Positions 8,999 through 18,169 of a stretch of 64,000 nucleotides of DNA are shown piece after piece. The notes below the pieces were generated by a model. That model did no database searches and was not told where the DNA came from. It worked only from the letters and a program-made list of their open reading frames with translations. This stretch comes from Pseudomonas deceptionensis. Lineage in GTDB: Bacteria > Pseudomonadota > Gammaproteobacteria > Pseudomonadales > Pseudomonadaceae. The translations under genes were made by a program, and so were the position numbers. Position 1 is the stretch's first letter. Each line of letters starts with the position of its first letter. The stretch lies in NCBI RefSeq assembly GCF_900106095.1, contig NZ_FNUD01000002.1, forward strand, positions 2,067,501 through 2,131,500, given 5' to 3'.

Positions 8999-10105
8999 AT
9001 GGACGACAACAAGAAGAAAGCCTTGGCTGCGGCCTTGGGTCAGATCGAACGTCAATTCGGCAAGGGTGCCGTGATGCTGATGGGCGACCAGGAGCGTCAG
9101 GCCGTACCGGCGATCTCGACCGGTTCGCTGGGTCTGGACATCGCGCTGGGCATTGGCGGTCTGCCAAAAGGCCGTATTGTTGAAATCTACGGTCCAGAGT
9201 CTTCGGGTAAAACCACACTCACCCTGTCCGTGATTGCCCAAGCACAAAAACTCGGTGCTACCTGTGCCTTCGTCGATGCCGAACACGCCCTTGACCCTGA
9301 ATACGCGGCCAAGCTGGGTGTAAACGTCGATGACCTGCTGGTTTCCCAGCCTGACACCGGCGAGCAGGCACTGGAAATTACCGACATGCTGGTGCGTTCC
9401 AATGCGGTTGACGTGATCATCATCGACTCCGTGGCTGCACTCACGCCAAAAGCTGAAATCGAAGGCGACATGGGTGATACCCACGTTGGCCTGCAAGCCC
9501 GTCTGATGTCGCAAGCGCTGCGTAAAATCACCGGCAACATCAAAAACGCCAACTGCCTGGTTATCTTCATCAACCAGATCCGGATGAAAATCGGCGTGAT
9601 GTTCGGCAGCCCGGAAACCACCACCGGTGGTAACGCGCTGAAGTTCTACGCTTCGGTACGTCTGGATATCCGCCGCACCGGCGCCGTGAAAGAAGGCGAT
9701 GTGGTGGTGGGCAGCGAAACCCGCGTCAAAGTGGTCAAGAACAAGGTGGCTCCACCGTTCCGTCAGGCTGAATTCCAGATCCTGTACGGCAAGGGTATCT
9801 ACCTGAATGGCGAGATGATCGACCTGGGCGTATTGCATGGCTTCGTTGAAAAAGCCGGTGCCTGGTACAGCTACAACGGTAGCAAGATCGGTCAGGGCAA
9901 GGCCAACTCCGCCAAGTTCCTGGACGACAATCCAGAGGTCAAGGACGCGCTAGAGAAGCAACTGCGCGAGAAGCTGCTGGGGCCAAAGACCGACGCTGAG
10001 CTGGCAGAGATCAAAGTCATGCCAAAACTGAGCAAGGCTGCGAAAGAAGCTGCTGCACTGGCTGAAGCCGAAGAAATGGAAAGCGCGACCGACGGCAATA
10101 ACTGA
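8999..10105 (+). CDS. recA: Recombinase RecA
   Basis: DNA strand-exchange ATPase and SOS co-protease, 368 aa. Walker [10 protein letters not shown] lies near residues 67-75, Walker B at [10 protein letters not shown], the L2 loop region at [22 protein letters not shown], and the C-terminal tail is acidic. The ribosome-binding site GAGGA lies 7 bases upstream. It is flanked by pncC and recX. Its likely partners in this window are the S24 repressor (autocleavage) and the LexA-type promoters before recA, dinB and the holin. Confidence 0.99.
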   Translation: MDDNKKKALAAALGQIERQFGKGAVMLMGDQERQAVPAISTGSLGLDIALGIGGLPKGRIVEIYGPESSGKTTLTLSVIAQAQKLGATCAFVDAEHALDPEYAAKLGVNVDDLLVSQPDTGEQALEITDMLVRSNAVDVIIIDSVAALTPKAEIEGDMGDTHVGLQARLMSQALRKITGNIKNANCLVIFINQIRMKIGVMFGSPETTTGGNALKFYASVRLDIRRTGAVKEGDVVVGSETRVKVVKNKVAPPFRQAEFQILYGKGIYLNGEMIDLGVLHGFVEKAGAWYSYNGSKIGQGKANSAKFLDDNPEVKDALEKQLREKLLGPKTDAELAEIKVMPKLSKAAKEAAALAEAEEMESATDGNN

Positions 10106-10113
10106 TAGCTACC

Positions 10114-10581
10114 ATGATTGCCGTCCTGGATACCCCCGTCGCGGTGCGACGAACTGCAATGGACCTGCTCGCGCGACGCGAGCACGGTCGAGTCGAGCTG
10201 ACGCGCAAGTTGCGTCAGCGCGGAGCTTGCCCCGACATGATCGACGCTGCCCTTGACCGTTTAACGGAAGAGGGATTGTTGTCGGAGTCGCGCTACCTAG
10301 AAAGCTTTATCAACTACCGTTCCCGTTCAGGCTATGGCCCTTTGCGTATTCGTGAAGAGCTTGGTCAGCGCGGCTTGGCGCGTGGAGATATTGAAGAGGC
10401 GTTGCGCGAGTGTGGCTTCAACTGGCAAGAACTGTTGGAAGACACCTGGCGCCGCAAGTTTGCCGGTCAATTACCTGCAGATGCCAAGGAACGTGCTCGC
10501 CAAGGGCGCTTCCTGAGCTATCGGGGGTACTCGCTTGAAATGATCGGCCGCTTGCTGAGCGGCCGAGAGTTTGACGACTGA
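10114..10581 (+). CDS. recX: RecA regulatory protein RecX
   Basis: Inhibitor of RecA filament extension, 155 aa. Made of repeated three-helix RecX units, with motifs such as [35 protein letters not shown] and FLSYRGYS. It begins 8 bases after the recA stop codon, so it is co-transcribed with recA and SOS-inducible. A REP pair lies downstream. Confidence 0.96.
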   Translation: MIAVLDTPVAVRRTAMDLLARREHGRVELTRKLRQRGACPDMIDAALDRLTEEGLLSESRYLESFINYRSRSGYGPLRIREELGQRGLARGDIEEALRECGFNWQELLEDTWRRKFAGQLPADAKERARQGRFLSYRGYSLEMIGRLLSGREFDD

Positions 10582-10600
10582 AACCCCTGTCTGATTTGCA

Positions 10601-10749
10601 CCTGTAGGCGCTGTCGCAGGAACGAGGCTGCTTCCGGCGGCGAAGCCGCCGTAAAGCCAGGCGCAGCGATATACCTGGCAAACCCGTAGCTCAATTGGCG
10701 GTCGCTGCGCAACCGATCGCAGCCTCGTTCTACTCGTCAGCGGTTACAT
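10601..10749. repeat. REPIN, family A
   Basis: CCTGTAGGCGCTGTCGCAGGAACGA on the left and an inverted arm reading GATCGCAGCCTCGTTC...AGCGGTTACATGG on the right, in the gap between the converging recX and LOG-family genes. The arms have drifted more than in the other copies. Confidence 0.75.
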
Positions 10750-10759
10750 GGCTGAGCTT

Positions 10760-11875
10760 TCAGTCTGCCACCGGCACACGCTGTGCTGGCGCCGCCACAT
10801 TGTCGGCCGCCGCCCAGTTCTGTGGCTGGTTGATAAAATCGACCAGTTCGCGTAACCGCCCCTGATTGCGCCCACTGAATGCAAAGCCCAGGCAGGTCAG
10901 GTGGTTGAGTTTGGGGTCGTCATGCTCAAAGTGGCAGTACTCCTGTTGATGGTACCCGTCACTCAGGCAAATATCGGCAAAACTGTGCTGTATCTCCTTA
11001 AGTGCCTGCACGCTGATTGGCCGCTTCATGCGGATCACAAAGGTTTTATTCAGCCAGCGGCTTGAATGGAAGTTGCTATAGAACTGGTTGATTTCATCAA
11101 GGGCCTCTTCGGCGCTATGCACCAGGCGCATCAACTTCAAATCGTTGGGCAGGATGTACTGGTTGGCTTCCAGTTGGTCGTGAATGAAGTCCAGCGCACT
11201 CTGCCAAAATCTACCGCCGGGAACATCCAGTAGAACCACCGGTACCAACGGGGTTTTGCCGGTCTGCATTAGCGTCAGCACCTCAAGCACCTCGTCCAGC
11301 GTGCCAAAGCCCCCCGGGCACATCACCAGAGCGTCCGCTTCCTTGGTGAAAAACAGTTTGCGGGTAAAGAAGAAGTGGAACGACAGCACATTGGCGGTGC
11401 CGTTGATGGTGGGGTTGGCCCGTTGTTCAAACGGCAAGGTGATGTTGAACCCCAGGCTATGGGCCAGGCCTGCACCTTCATGGGCTGCGGCCATGATGCC
11501 GGCGCCGCCGCCAGTGATGACCATCATGTCTGATTTGGCCAGCACGGCCCCCATTTCCCTGGCCAGTGCATACAGCGGGTGTTCGACCGGCGTTCTTGCC
11601 GAGCCGAAGACCGTGACTTTTCGTTGCCCCTTGAACTGCTCCAGGGTTCGAAAGGTTTTTTCGAGTTCGCGGATGGCTTGCAGGGTGATTTTGGCGTTCC
11701 AGCGATCAAAGTCGTCGTGGGCCATGCGCAACACGGTTAGCAGCATCTCTCGGTAAAGCGCCCGGTTAGGGCTGTCGGGTGCAACCCGTTGCAGTTGTTC
11801 GTCTACTTCATGAGCAAGATCCAGTCCCTGCTCCTGGAAATACAGCGTCAGGGTGTCATTGGATTGGTCTGGCAT
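10760..11875 (-). CDS. LOG/TIGR00730-type nucleotide 5'-monophosphate nucleosidase-like protein
   Basis: Rossmann-fold protein of the LOG family, 371 aa. The phosphate-binding motifs are GGGAGIMAAAHEGA and PGGFGTLDEVLEV, which in this superfamily build the phosphoribohydrolase site cleaving nucleoside monophosphates (PpnN, cytokinin-activating LOG). Extra N- and C-terminal segments make it longer than a minimal LOG protein (about 190 aa). The start ATG 11875 has GGAG about 6 bases upstream; in-frame extension to 12058 is unsupported. The substrate is not predictable from sequence, and purine nucleotide turnover is only the family guess. Confidence 0.85.
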   Translation of the reverse strand: MPDQSNDTLTLYFQEQGLDLAHEVDEQLQRVAPDSPNRALYREMLLTVLRMAHDDFDRWNAKITLQAIRELEKTFRTLEQFKGQRKVTVFGSARTPVEHPLYALAREMGAVLAKSDMMVITGGGAGIMAAAHEGAGLAHSLGFNITLPFEQRANPTINGTANVLSFHFFFTRKLFFTKEADALVMCPGGFGTLDEVLEVLTLMQTGKTPLVPVVLLDVPGGRFWQSALDFIHDQLEANQYILPNDLKLMRLVHSAEEALDEINQFYSNFHSSRWLNKTFVIRMKRPISVQALKEIQHSFADICLSDGYHQQEYCHFEHDDPKLNHLTCLGFAFSGRNQGRLRELVDFINQPQNWAAADNVAAPAQRVPVAD

Positions 11876-12088
11876 GTACTTCTCCTTCTGCACAACATCC
11901 TTGAAGGCGCCGTAACGTGGGGCGGCGCAGAGACACAGAGTGTCACCATGATGCTTCGATGATGGTCCCGGGATGTCTTGGCTGGCAATAGCTAATTGCC
12001 TGAGATACATGAAGTTTGGCCAGAGACCGGCACGAAGTGAGGCAGGGGAGGGGCGCACGCCGTACCGGGTACGGCGTGTCAGGGGAGG

Positions 12089-12499
12089 TTACTTTTTGCG
12101 CTGGCAGTTTTCAGCTCGGAAATCCTGGGTCAGGACCTGGCTGTTGGTCTTGTATTCCTTGAAGCTGTAGCGCAGCGTGGCGCCCTGAGCCATCAGGGTG
12201 CGGAAACCGGCGTTGCTGCACACACTGCGACCCAGTTGCGGGACAGTCTCTTCAGGGTTGGAGCGTATCTGGGCCGCCAAAGTCGGGCTGGCCTCCAGAT
12301 TGTTGATCAGAACAGTGCCGTCGACGGTAAAGCCCTTGTCCAGCAGGTCGGCATTGATTGCCCGCGGTTTTCCCTCATTGCTTTTCTCGGCAACCTTGAG
12401 CAGCGTTTTGTTCAGCTCGAAGTCTTTCAGAGAGGCGGCTTGTGCGCCCAAAGGTAGCGCGAGCATAAGTGCGACGGTGGGAATGATATGGCGCAGCAT
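12089..12499 (-). CDS. Secreted QSregVF-family protein (PA3611-like)
   Basis: 136-aa exported protein with a cleavable signal peptide (hydrophobic core about residues 5-20, cleavage after AQA). The mature part resembles P. aeruginosa PA3611, a quorum-sensing-regulated virulence factor of unknown biochemistry. The shared features are KDFELNKTLLKVAEKSN, LLDKGFTVDG..LI, and two cysteines (QLGRSVCSN and AENC) likely to form a disulfide. It belongs to the same recA/erdR neighbourhood as PA3611. The assignment is by recalled similarity; no function is claimed. Confidence 0.8.
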   Translation of the reverse strand: MLRHIIPTVALMLALPLGAQAASLKDFELNKTLLKVAEKSNEGKPRAINADLLDKGFTVDGTVLINNLEASPTLAAQIRSNPEETVPQLGRSVCSNAGFRTLMAQGATLRYSFKEYKTNSQVLTQDFRAENCQRKK

Positions 12500-12719
12500 G
12501 AAACTCTCCTGATTTCAGTGACGCAGGCTTAGACCGGCCACATACCTGTGCGTTCAGTGGCGCGGGAGTATAGGTCAGCATGACCTGTCAGGAAATGCCA
12601 AAGGTCATGGATTCGCGCCCCGGTACTGAGCCTCTGTTAAACTTCACGCCTATCTCTTGTGAATCCGTTCTTGCGCCAACCCTGGCGAATGGACGCTCGG
12701 CGCCTTTAAGTAAAAATCC

Positions 12720-13475
12720 ATGACCCTGACTACCTTTTCCCCGAATGCTGTAGCCCGTTTGCGAGACGAGCGTGAAGAGGAGAGCACCAAGCCCTACCTG
12801 GCGCGTGGCTCACGTGCTCCGCGTTGCCATACCTGTCGCGTGATCGAAAGCCACTGCCTGTGCAGTTGGCGGCCTCAGGTCAGTGCGCGCTCGGGTGTGT
12901 GCCTGGTCATGACTAAAAAGGAAGTGTTCAAACCCAGTAATACGGGCTGGTTGATCGCTGATGTAGTGAGCGACAACTTTGCTTTTATCTGGTCACGAAC
13001 CGAAACCGATGATGGCTTGCTCGCCTTGCTGTCCGATCCGCAGTGGCAGCCGTATCTGGTGTTTCCCGGTGAGTACGTCGCTCCTGAGCGAGTAACGCAC
13101 ACCGTGGATCTGGACAGCAGCAAGCGGCCGCTCTTTATTCTGCTCGACGCAACCTGGACAGAAGCGCGCAAGATTTTTCGCAAAAGCCCGTATTTCGATA
13201 GCTTGCCGATCTTGAGCCTGCTGCCGGAGAGGCTCTCGCGTTACCGCTTGCGCCGCTCCACGCGCAGCGAACATTTGTGTACCGCCGAAGTGGCCAGCCT
13301 GTGTCTTGATCTGGCAGGTGATACCCAGGCCTCAAGCGCGCTGGATGCCTATTTCGACGTGTTCAGCCAGCATTACCTGGACGCCAAGAATCAATTGCCG
13401 ATGAATGAACTCAGTGTGGCGCACCAGGAACTGGGCGTTTTTGTAAAAGACCTTCCCCGGAATCGGGCTCAATAG
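12720..13475 (+). CDS. DTW-domain protein, probable tRNA-uridine aminocarboxypropyltransferase
   Basis: 251-aa SPOUT-like enzyme. It carries the family DxTW motif (LLDATWTEARK near residue 141) and an N-terminal zinc-type cluster RCHTCRVIESHCLC. E. coli TapT of this family makes acp3U in tRNA from S-adenosylmethionine, so the same reaction is likely. The middle segment SLLPERLSRYRLRRS and the conserved CTAEV support membership. It stands alone between a convergently oriented secreted protein and erdR. Confidence 0.85.
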   Translation: MTLTTFSPNAVARLRDEREEESTKPYLARGSRAPRCHTCRVIESHCLCSWRPQVSARSGVCLVMTKKEVFKPSNTGWLIADVVSDNFAFIWSRTETDDGLLALLSDPQWQPYLVFPGEYVAPERVTHTVDLDSSKRPLFILLDATWTEARKIFRKSPYFDSLPILSLLPERLSRYRLRRSTRSEHLCTAEVASLCLDLAGDTQASSALDAYFDVFSQHYLDAKNQLPMNELSVAHQELGVFVKDLPRNRAQ

Positions 13476-13777
13476 ACTAAAGAAGTAGCGATACAATTTT
13501 CGAACAGATGTAAGTGAGCGCCACGGTTAACTTTGGATGATGGCGCTGTGATAGCTTCTGGTTGGACCCGGGCGTCAGGTTTTCAACTTGACCACCCCAG
13601 TTTCGCTGGGCATGCTTGGCGCCGATTCGGCTGCAGCTGCTGCTAAAACGCTTATATTTGCCGACGTTTAGCGTAAATCGCGCCCTTTGACGCGCAGTCT
13701 TTGAACTGTTGCTCGAGTTGCCTTAGCGAGTCCTGGAATTGATCAGGGCTCGCCTGAAAAACAGGATCATTTAAAAA
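13476..13777. other. 302-bp non-coding gap before erdR
   Basis: No credible ORF. It contains a small perfect hairpin CCCAG-tttcg-CTGGG at 13596-13610 without a T-tract, then an AT-richer stretch (GCTTATATTTGCC) that could hold the erdR promoter. I cannot assign a defined site. Confidence 0.35.
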
Positions 13778-14428
13778 ATGGCCACATACGAAATCCTGAT
13801 TGCCGACGACCATCCGCTGTTTCGCAGTGCCCTGCACCAGGCTGTGAGCCTTGGGCTGGGTTCTGATGTTCGCTTGGTTGAGGTCGCCAGTATTGCCGAG
13901 CTTGAAACACAGCTGGCGATAAAGGCTGATTGGGATCTGGTACTGCTCGATTTGAACATGCCGGGTGCTTACGGTTTTTCCGGGCTGGTATTGCTGCGTG
14001 GTCAGTACCCGCAAATTCCGGTTGTCATGGTATCGGCCCAGGAAGAAGCCTCCATCATGGTGCGTTCGCGCGAGTTTGGCGCCAGCGGGTTCATTCCTAA
14101 GTCGAGCTCACTGGAAGACATTCAAAAAGCCGTGCGTGCTGTGCTGGACGGTGATGTGTCGTGGCCGCCTCAGGCGTTTGAGGATGTTCAGGTGTCGGCC
14201 GAGGCCAAAGCGGCCAGTGAAGGCCTGGCCAGTCTCACACCCCAGCAGTTTCGGGTGTTGACCATGGTCTGTGAAGGTTTGCTGAACAAGCAGATCGCCT
14301 ATGAGTTGAGCGTTTCCGAAGCGACGATCAAGGCACACGTAACGGCAATTTTCCGCAAGCTGGGGGTTCGCACTCGCACCCAGGCCGCGCTACTCTTGCA
14401 GCAACTTGAATCAATTTCCAGCCATTAA
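13778..14428 (+). CDS. erdR: LuxR-type response regulator ErdR
   Basis: Two-domain response regulator, 216 aa. The receiver has the acidic pair ADDH near residues 9-12, phospho-acceptor Asp in LVLLDLNMPG (about residue 59) and conserved Lys in PKSSS. A C-terminal LuxR-type HTH follows (LTPQQFRVLTMVCEGLLNKQIAYELSVSEATIKAHV). Synteny with dgkA matches P. aeruginosa PA3604-PA3603, where ErdR controls ethanol and acetate/C2 metabolism including acsA. No sensor kinase is adjacent, as in that species. The downstream dgkA is separate by about 75 bp. Confidence 0.88.
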   Translation: MATYEILIADDHPLFRSALHQAVSLGLGSDVRLVEVASIAELETQLAIKADWDLVLLDLNMPGAYGFSGLVLLRGQYPQIPVVMVSAQEEASIMVRSREFGASGFIPKSSSLEDIQKAVRAVLDGDVSWPPQAFEDVQVSAEAKAASEGLASLTPQQFRVLTMVCEGLLNKQIAYELSVSEATIKAHVTAIFRKLGVRTRTQAALLLQQLESISSH

Positions 14429-14503
14429 ATTGCCGGTCTTCACGCTTTTTTGACAAAGCGTGAACTAGCGTCCCTTTCTCATTTTTTGCGCAGTTGCCTA
14501 CCT

Positions 14504-14866
14504 ATGTCGCCTTTTAAGGGTAAAACCGGATTTAAACGGATTTTGAATGCAGGCGGTTATTCGCTGGACGGTTTGCGCGCAGCCTTTACCGGTGAAGCGG
14601 CATTTCGACAGTTGGTACTGCTTAACGTGATTCTGATCCCCCTGAGCTTCTTTCTGAATGTCAGCCGGGTAGAGCGCGCGCTGCTGATCGCGGTATGCCT
14701 GTTGGCCCTGATTGTCGAGTTGCTGAACTCGGCGATCGAGGCGGTGGTTGATCGCATCTCCCTGGACCTGCACCCGCTGTCCAAAAACGCCAAGGACATG
14801 GGGAGCGCCGCCCAGTTTGTAGTGCTGACCATGATCGCCGTGGTGTGGGCATTGATTCTGCTTTAA
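14504..14866 (+). CDS. dgkA: Diacylglycerol kinase
   Basis: Integral membrane kinase phosphorylating diacylglycerol to phosphatidate, recycling lipid from periplasmic glucan and LPS modification; 120 aa. Three hydrophobic helices are visible at about residues 35-52, 58-78 and 98-118, with the DAGK signature ELLNSAIEAVVDRIS. The start ATG 14504 (MSPFKGKTGFKR) is preferred to 14450, which would add an unconserved leader. The convergent finR overlaps by four bases: the two stop codons share TTAA. Confidence 0.94.
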   Translation: MSPFKGKTGFKRILNAGGYSLDGLRAAFTGEAAFRQLVLLNVILIPLSFFLNVSRVERALLIAVCLLALIVELLNSAIEAVVDRISLDLHPLSKNAKDMGSAAQFVVLTMIAVVWALILL

Positions 14867-15789
14867 GCGATTGTCGGCAGTACGATCTCGTCGCTGCGCT
14901 GAACCCCTGCGGTGAAAGCGCGGCACAGCTCCAGAAATTCGCGCATGGCGGACGTCTGGTACTTCTTTTTGTGCCAGATAAAGAAAAACTGCCGGGCCAG
15001 GTCCAGATCGGGAGTTTCCACGGCCACCAGGCTGCCGCGTCGGAAGGCGTCGCGCAACGCCAGGCGCGAGATGCAGCCAATGCCCAGGCCTGACTCCACG
15101 GCGCGCTTGATCGCCTCGGTGTGTTCCAGCTCCAGTCGAATATTGAGCGCTGTTTGGTGATGGCGCATGGCCTGATCAAACGTCAGACGGGTGCCCGAGC
15201 CTTGTTCGCGCAGGATCCACGCCTCACGGGTCAGCTCTTCCAGCGTCGCGTAGCCACGAGCGGCCAGCGGATGCTGCGGGGCGCAGAACACCACCAGTTC
15301 ATCCTCGACCCAGCTCTGCACTTCGATATCCGGGTGCGCACAATCGCCTTCGATCAGACCCAAGTCAATTTCGTAGTGGGCAACTTGTTGCACGATATGA
15401 GCTGTGTTTTGAACCACCAGCTTGACCTGGCTTTCAGGGTGCGCCTGCATAAAGCTGCCGATCAGCAGGGTCGCCAGGTAGTTGCCGATGGTCAGTGTTG
15501 CGCCCACGGTCAGTGAGCCAAAGCCGGACTTGCCGTTAAGCAGGTCTTCGATTTCCTTGGCCTGATCCAGCAAGGCGACAGCCTGTGGCAGCAACTGACG
15601 GCCAAGGGCGTTAAGGCTTAAACGCTTGCCTGCACGGTCGAACAGCTGGCAGCTGGTTTGGCGTTCGAGCTCGGTGATCGAGGTACTGGCAGCTGATTGT
15701 GAAAGGGCCAACAAACCGGCAGCGCGAGACACGCTCTCTTGTTGGGCGACGGTAACGAACACCTGAAGTTGTCTGAGTGTAAATCGCAT
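14863..15789 (-). CDS. finR: LysR-type regulator FinR
   Basis: Transcriptional activator of the divergent fpr gene; 308 aa. The N-terminal wHTH has LRQLQVFVTVAQQESVSRAAGLLALSQSA-type spacing, and the co-inducer domain begins around residue 90 (SLTVGATLTIGNYLATLLIG). Divergence from a ferredoxin-NADP reductase is the diagnostic Pseudomonas finR-fpr arrangement; in P. putida FinR is needed for superoxide and nitrosative induction of fpr. Its stop overlaps that of dgkA, leaving no terminator space. Confidence 0.93.
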   Translation of the reverse strand: MRFTLRQLQVFVTVAQQESVSRAAGLLALSQSAASTSITELERQTSCQLFDRAGKRLSLNALGRQLLPQAVALLDQAKEIEDLLNGKSGFGSLTVGATLTIGNYLATLLIGSFMQAHPESQVKLVVQNTAHIVQQVAHYEIDLGLIEGDCAHPDIEVQSWVEDELVVFCAPQHPLAARGYATLEELTREAWILREQGSGTRLTFDQAMRHHQTALNIRLELEHTEAIKRAVESGLGIGCISRLALRDAFRRGSLVAVETPDLDLARQFFFIWHKKKYQTSAMREFLELCRAFTAGVQRSDEIVLPTIA

Positions 15790-15814
15790 ATCGATATAAC
15801 CGATAACCCTTATC
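15788..15814. promoter_or_regulatory. Candidate FinR operator in the finR-fpr gap
   Basis: A perfect ATATCGATAT palindrome (15788-15797) followed by GATAA-ccc-TTATC (15802-15814), right at the finR start and about 95-120 bp before fpr. Palindromes here suit a LysR regulator controlling itself and its divergent target. The assignment comes from position, not a known consensus. Confidence 0.45.
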
Positions 15815-15906
15815 TTAATAATTCAGTTAACAGATATTGTCGTCGCCATTAGAATGCTATGCAATCGCGCCCATAGTCAGCGCAGGCGAATTTAGGAGCC
15901 CCGTAC

Positions 15907-16686
15907 ATGAGCAACATGAACCACGAACGTGTCCTCAGTGTTCATCACTGGAACGACACCCTGTTCAGCTTCAAGTGCACCCGCGACCCGGGCCTGCGCT
16001 TTGAGAACGGTCAGTTCGTGATGATCGGCCTGCAGCAGCCCAACGGCCGTCCGCTTATGCGCGCGTATTCAATTGCCAGCCCTAACTGGGAAGAGCATCT
16101 GGAGTTCTTCAGCATCAAGGTGCCTGATGGCCCGCTGACTTCCCAGTTGCAGCATTTGAAGGAAGGCGATGAGATCATCATCAGCAAAAAACCGACAGGC
16201 ACTCTGGTGCTTGACGATTTGAAACCGGGCAAGCACTTGTACCTGCTGAGCACGGGTACTGGCCTGGCGCCGTTCATGAGCGTCATCCAGGACCCGGAAA
16301 CCTACGAGCGTTTCGAAAAAGTGATCCTGTGCCACGGCGTGCGTTACGTCAATGAAGTCGCCTACCGCGAGTTCATCACCGAGCACTTGCCACAGAACGA
16401 GTTCTTTGGCGAAGCGCTGCGTGAAAAACTGATCTACTACCCGACCGTGACGCGTGAGCCTTTCGAGAACGAAGGCCGCCTGACCGATCTGATGCGCAGC
16501 GGCAAGCTGTTCAGCGACATCGGTCTGCCACCTATCAACCCGCAGGACGACCGCGCCATGTTGTGCGGCAGCCCGAGCATGCTTGATGAAACCAGCGAAG
16601 TGCTCAACAGCTTCGGCCTGAAAGTTTCGCCGCGTATGCGCGAGCCGGGTGACTACCTGATCGAGCGCGCCTTCGTAGAGAAGTAA
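15907..16686 (+). CDS. fpr: Ferredoxin/flavodoxin-NADP+ reductase
   Basis: FAD enzyme passing electrons from NADPH to ferredoxin or flavodoxin for redox defence and iron-sulfur repair; 259 aa, the bacterial subclass length. The FAD motif RAYSIAS lies near residues 57-63, the NADP-binding motif STGTGLAPFMS near 116-126, and the C-terminus is the subclass-I-like EPGDYLIERAFVEK. Divergently paired with finR. A family-B REPIN lies directly downstream. Confidence 0.96.
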   Translation: MSNMNHERVLSVHHWNDTLFSFKCTRDPGLRFENGQFVMIGLQQPNGRPLMRAYSIASPNWEEHLEFFSIKVPDGPLTSQLQHLKEGDEIIISKKPTGTLVLDDLKPGKHLYLLSTGTGLAPFMSVIQDPETYERFEKVILCHGVRYVNEVAYREFITEHLPQNEFFGEALREKLIYYPTVTREPFENEGRLTDLMRSGKLFSDIGLPPINPQDDRAMLCGSPSMLDETSEVLNSFGLKVSPRMREPGDYLIERAFVEK

Positions 16687-16704
16687 CAAACGCAGATCAA
16701 AAAA

Positions 16705-16793
16705 TGTGGGAGCGAGCCTGCTCGCGATTACGACCTGTCAGTCACCCATTCGGTGACTGGCACTTCACAATCGCGAGCAGGCTCGCTCCCACA
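16705..16793. repeat. REPIN, family B
   Basis: TGTGGGAGCGAGCCTGCTCG is repeated in inverted orientation with almost perfect arms (extended to CGAT at the core). A second inner palindrome, GTCA..TCACC-catt-CGGTGA..TGAC-like, fills the loop. It lies between the converging fpr and trmO genes. Confidence 0.88.
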
Positions 16794-16805
16794 TTGCGTT
16801 TCAGG

Positions 16806-17501
16806 TCACTGCTTGGTAATGACTTCAAGCACACAGATCAGGCCGGGCTCGGGGTAATGCCAGCGTACGTCCAGATCCCAAAACTGCGCGCCGTACTCGC
16901 GTTCCGCTGTAGGCGTTTGGTAGGCCGGGCGTGGGTCTTGAGCCAGGCATTGCTCAATCAGCGCCACCAGTGGCTCCTGAAGGCGCAAGGCGTGTGTGTG
17001 CGCCTGTTGCAGGGCTGCATCGGCCCAGTGCACGGGAATCAACACTGGCGCAGCGCTGGCCATGTTGTTGCTGGCGCTGCTGATGATGTCGGCGTAAGGC
17101 ACATAGGGTTTGATATCGAGAATCGGTGTGCCATCGAGCAGGTCGATTCCTGAGATAAACAGGCGATTGGCCTCGACCTTGTCCAGCTTGACCACCGATT
17201 GGCCGATGCCATTGGGGCGATGGGTGGCTCGGGTGGCAAACACGCCCATGGACTTGTTGCCGCCCAGTCGCGGCGGGCGCACCTTGAGGCGCGGTTTGTC
17301 TTCCAGTGCCTGATGGAACACAAACAGCAACCAGACATGGCTGACTTGCTCCAGCCCTTGCACCGCATCCCCCTGATCGAACGGCGCGACCAGTTCCAGC
17401 ACGCCACGGGCGGCCGGGGCCAACTGCGGTTGACGCGGAATGGCGAATTTCTCCTTGAAACAGGAGCGCACAAAGCCGATGGGGGAGACGGTGTAGGTCA
17501 T
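16806..17501 (-). CDS. trmO: tRNA (N6-threonylcarbamoyladenosine-37) methyltransferase TrmO
   Basis: Also named TsaA/YaeB. Methylates t6A37 to m6t6A in ANN-decoding tRNAs; 231 aa, matching E. coli TrmO. Visible family blocks are PIGFVRSCFKEKFAIPRQP at the N-terminus, HVWLLFVFH, and the SAM-site sequence VFATRATHRPNGIGQS, followed by LDGTPILDIKPYVPY. It stands alone, bracketed by REP elements on both sides. Confidence 0.94.
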   Translation of the reverse strand: MTYTVSPIGFVRSCFKEKFAIPRQPQLAPAARGVLELVAPFDQGDAVQGLEQVSHVWLLFVFHQALEDKPRLKVRPPRLGGNKSMGVFATRATHRPNGIGQSVVKLDKVEANRLFISGIDLLDGTPILDIKPYVPYADIISSASNNMASAAPVLIPVHWADAALQQAHTHALRLQEPLVALIEQCLAQDPRPAYQTPTAEREYGAQFWDLDVRWHYPEPGLICVLEVITKQ

Positions 17502-17512
17502 CGAAAGAAACC

Positions 17513-17614
17513 CTGTAGCCGCTGCCGCAGGCTGCGATGGGCTGCGCGGCGGCCCCGGTCTATTGAGCCTTGAAGATCTTTCAGATCTTATCGCAGCCTG
17601 CGGCAGCGGCTACA
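17513..17614. repeat. REPIN, family A
   Basis: CTGTAGCCGCTGCCGCAGGC on the left is mirrored by GCCTGCGGCAGCGGCTACA on the right. The loop contains GAAGATCTTTCAGATCTT. Located between the trmO start and the end of the DUF1456 gene. Confidence 0.9.
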
Positions 17615-17631
17615 AAGGCGACAGTTGTGTA

Positions 17632-18093
17632 TCAGTCGCGAACGCGCAGAGTCAGACCTTTCAGGAAGTTACGCAGCAACTGGTCGCCACAAGTGCGGTA
17701 GTTGGTGTGGCCAAACTTGCGGAACAGGGCGCTCAGCTCAGGCTTGGACACCGGGAACTCGGCGGCCTTGAGGATGGCGTGCATGTCGTCTTCCTTGAGT
17801 TCGAAGGCTACGCGCAGTTTTTTCAGGATGACGTTGTTGGTCACCGGCACTTCAATTTTGACGGCTGGGCGGCTGTCGTCCTTGCCGCGCTTGAAAATCA
17901 CCAGGCCGTCCAGGAAGTGAGCCATCACTTCGTCAGGGCAGCGGACAAAGCCTTCTTCTTCGTCTTTTTTCAGGTAGGTCAGAACGTCTTCTTTGGTGAC
18001 ATCCAGGCCACCCATCTTGATGATTTCAACAACCTTGTTGTCGCTGATGTCGAGCATGTAGCGCACGCTACGCAGTACGTCGTTATGAATCAT
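17632..18093 (-). CDS. DUF1456 (YehS-like) protein
   Basis: 153-aa cytoplasmic protein of unknown function. It is built from two similar halves: MIHNDVLRSVRYMLDISDNKVVEI...VLTYLKK at the start and TNNVILKKLRVAFELKEDDMHAIL...LSALFRKFGH in the second half. Such internal duplication is typical of DUF1456. No catalytic residues are known. It is followed on the same strand, 76 bp upstream, by a pseudouridine-synthase homologue that may be in the same transcript. Confidence 0.85.
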   Translation of the reverse strand: MIHNDVLRSVRYMLDISDNKVVEIIKMGGLDVTKEDVLTYLKKDEEEGFVRCPDEVMAHFLDGLVIFKRGKDDSRPAVKIEVPVTNNVILKKLRVAFELKEDDMHAILKAAEFPVSKPELSALFRKFGHTNYRTCGDQLLRNFLKGLTLRVRD

Positions 18094-18169
18094 GTGGGCA
18101 ATCCTGATATTCAGCAGTGAGCACCGCAGGCATTGCTGCGGTGTCGAAATGTTCGGGGTAGGGCGGTGC

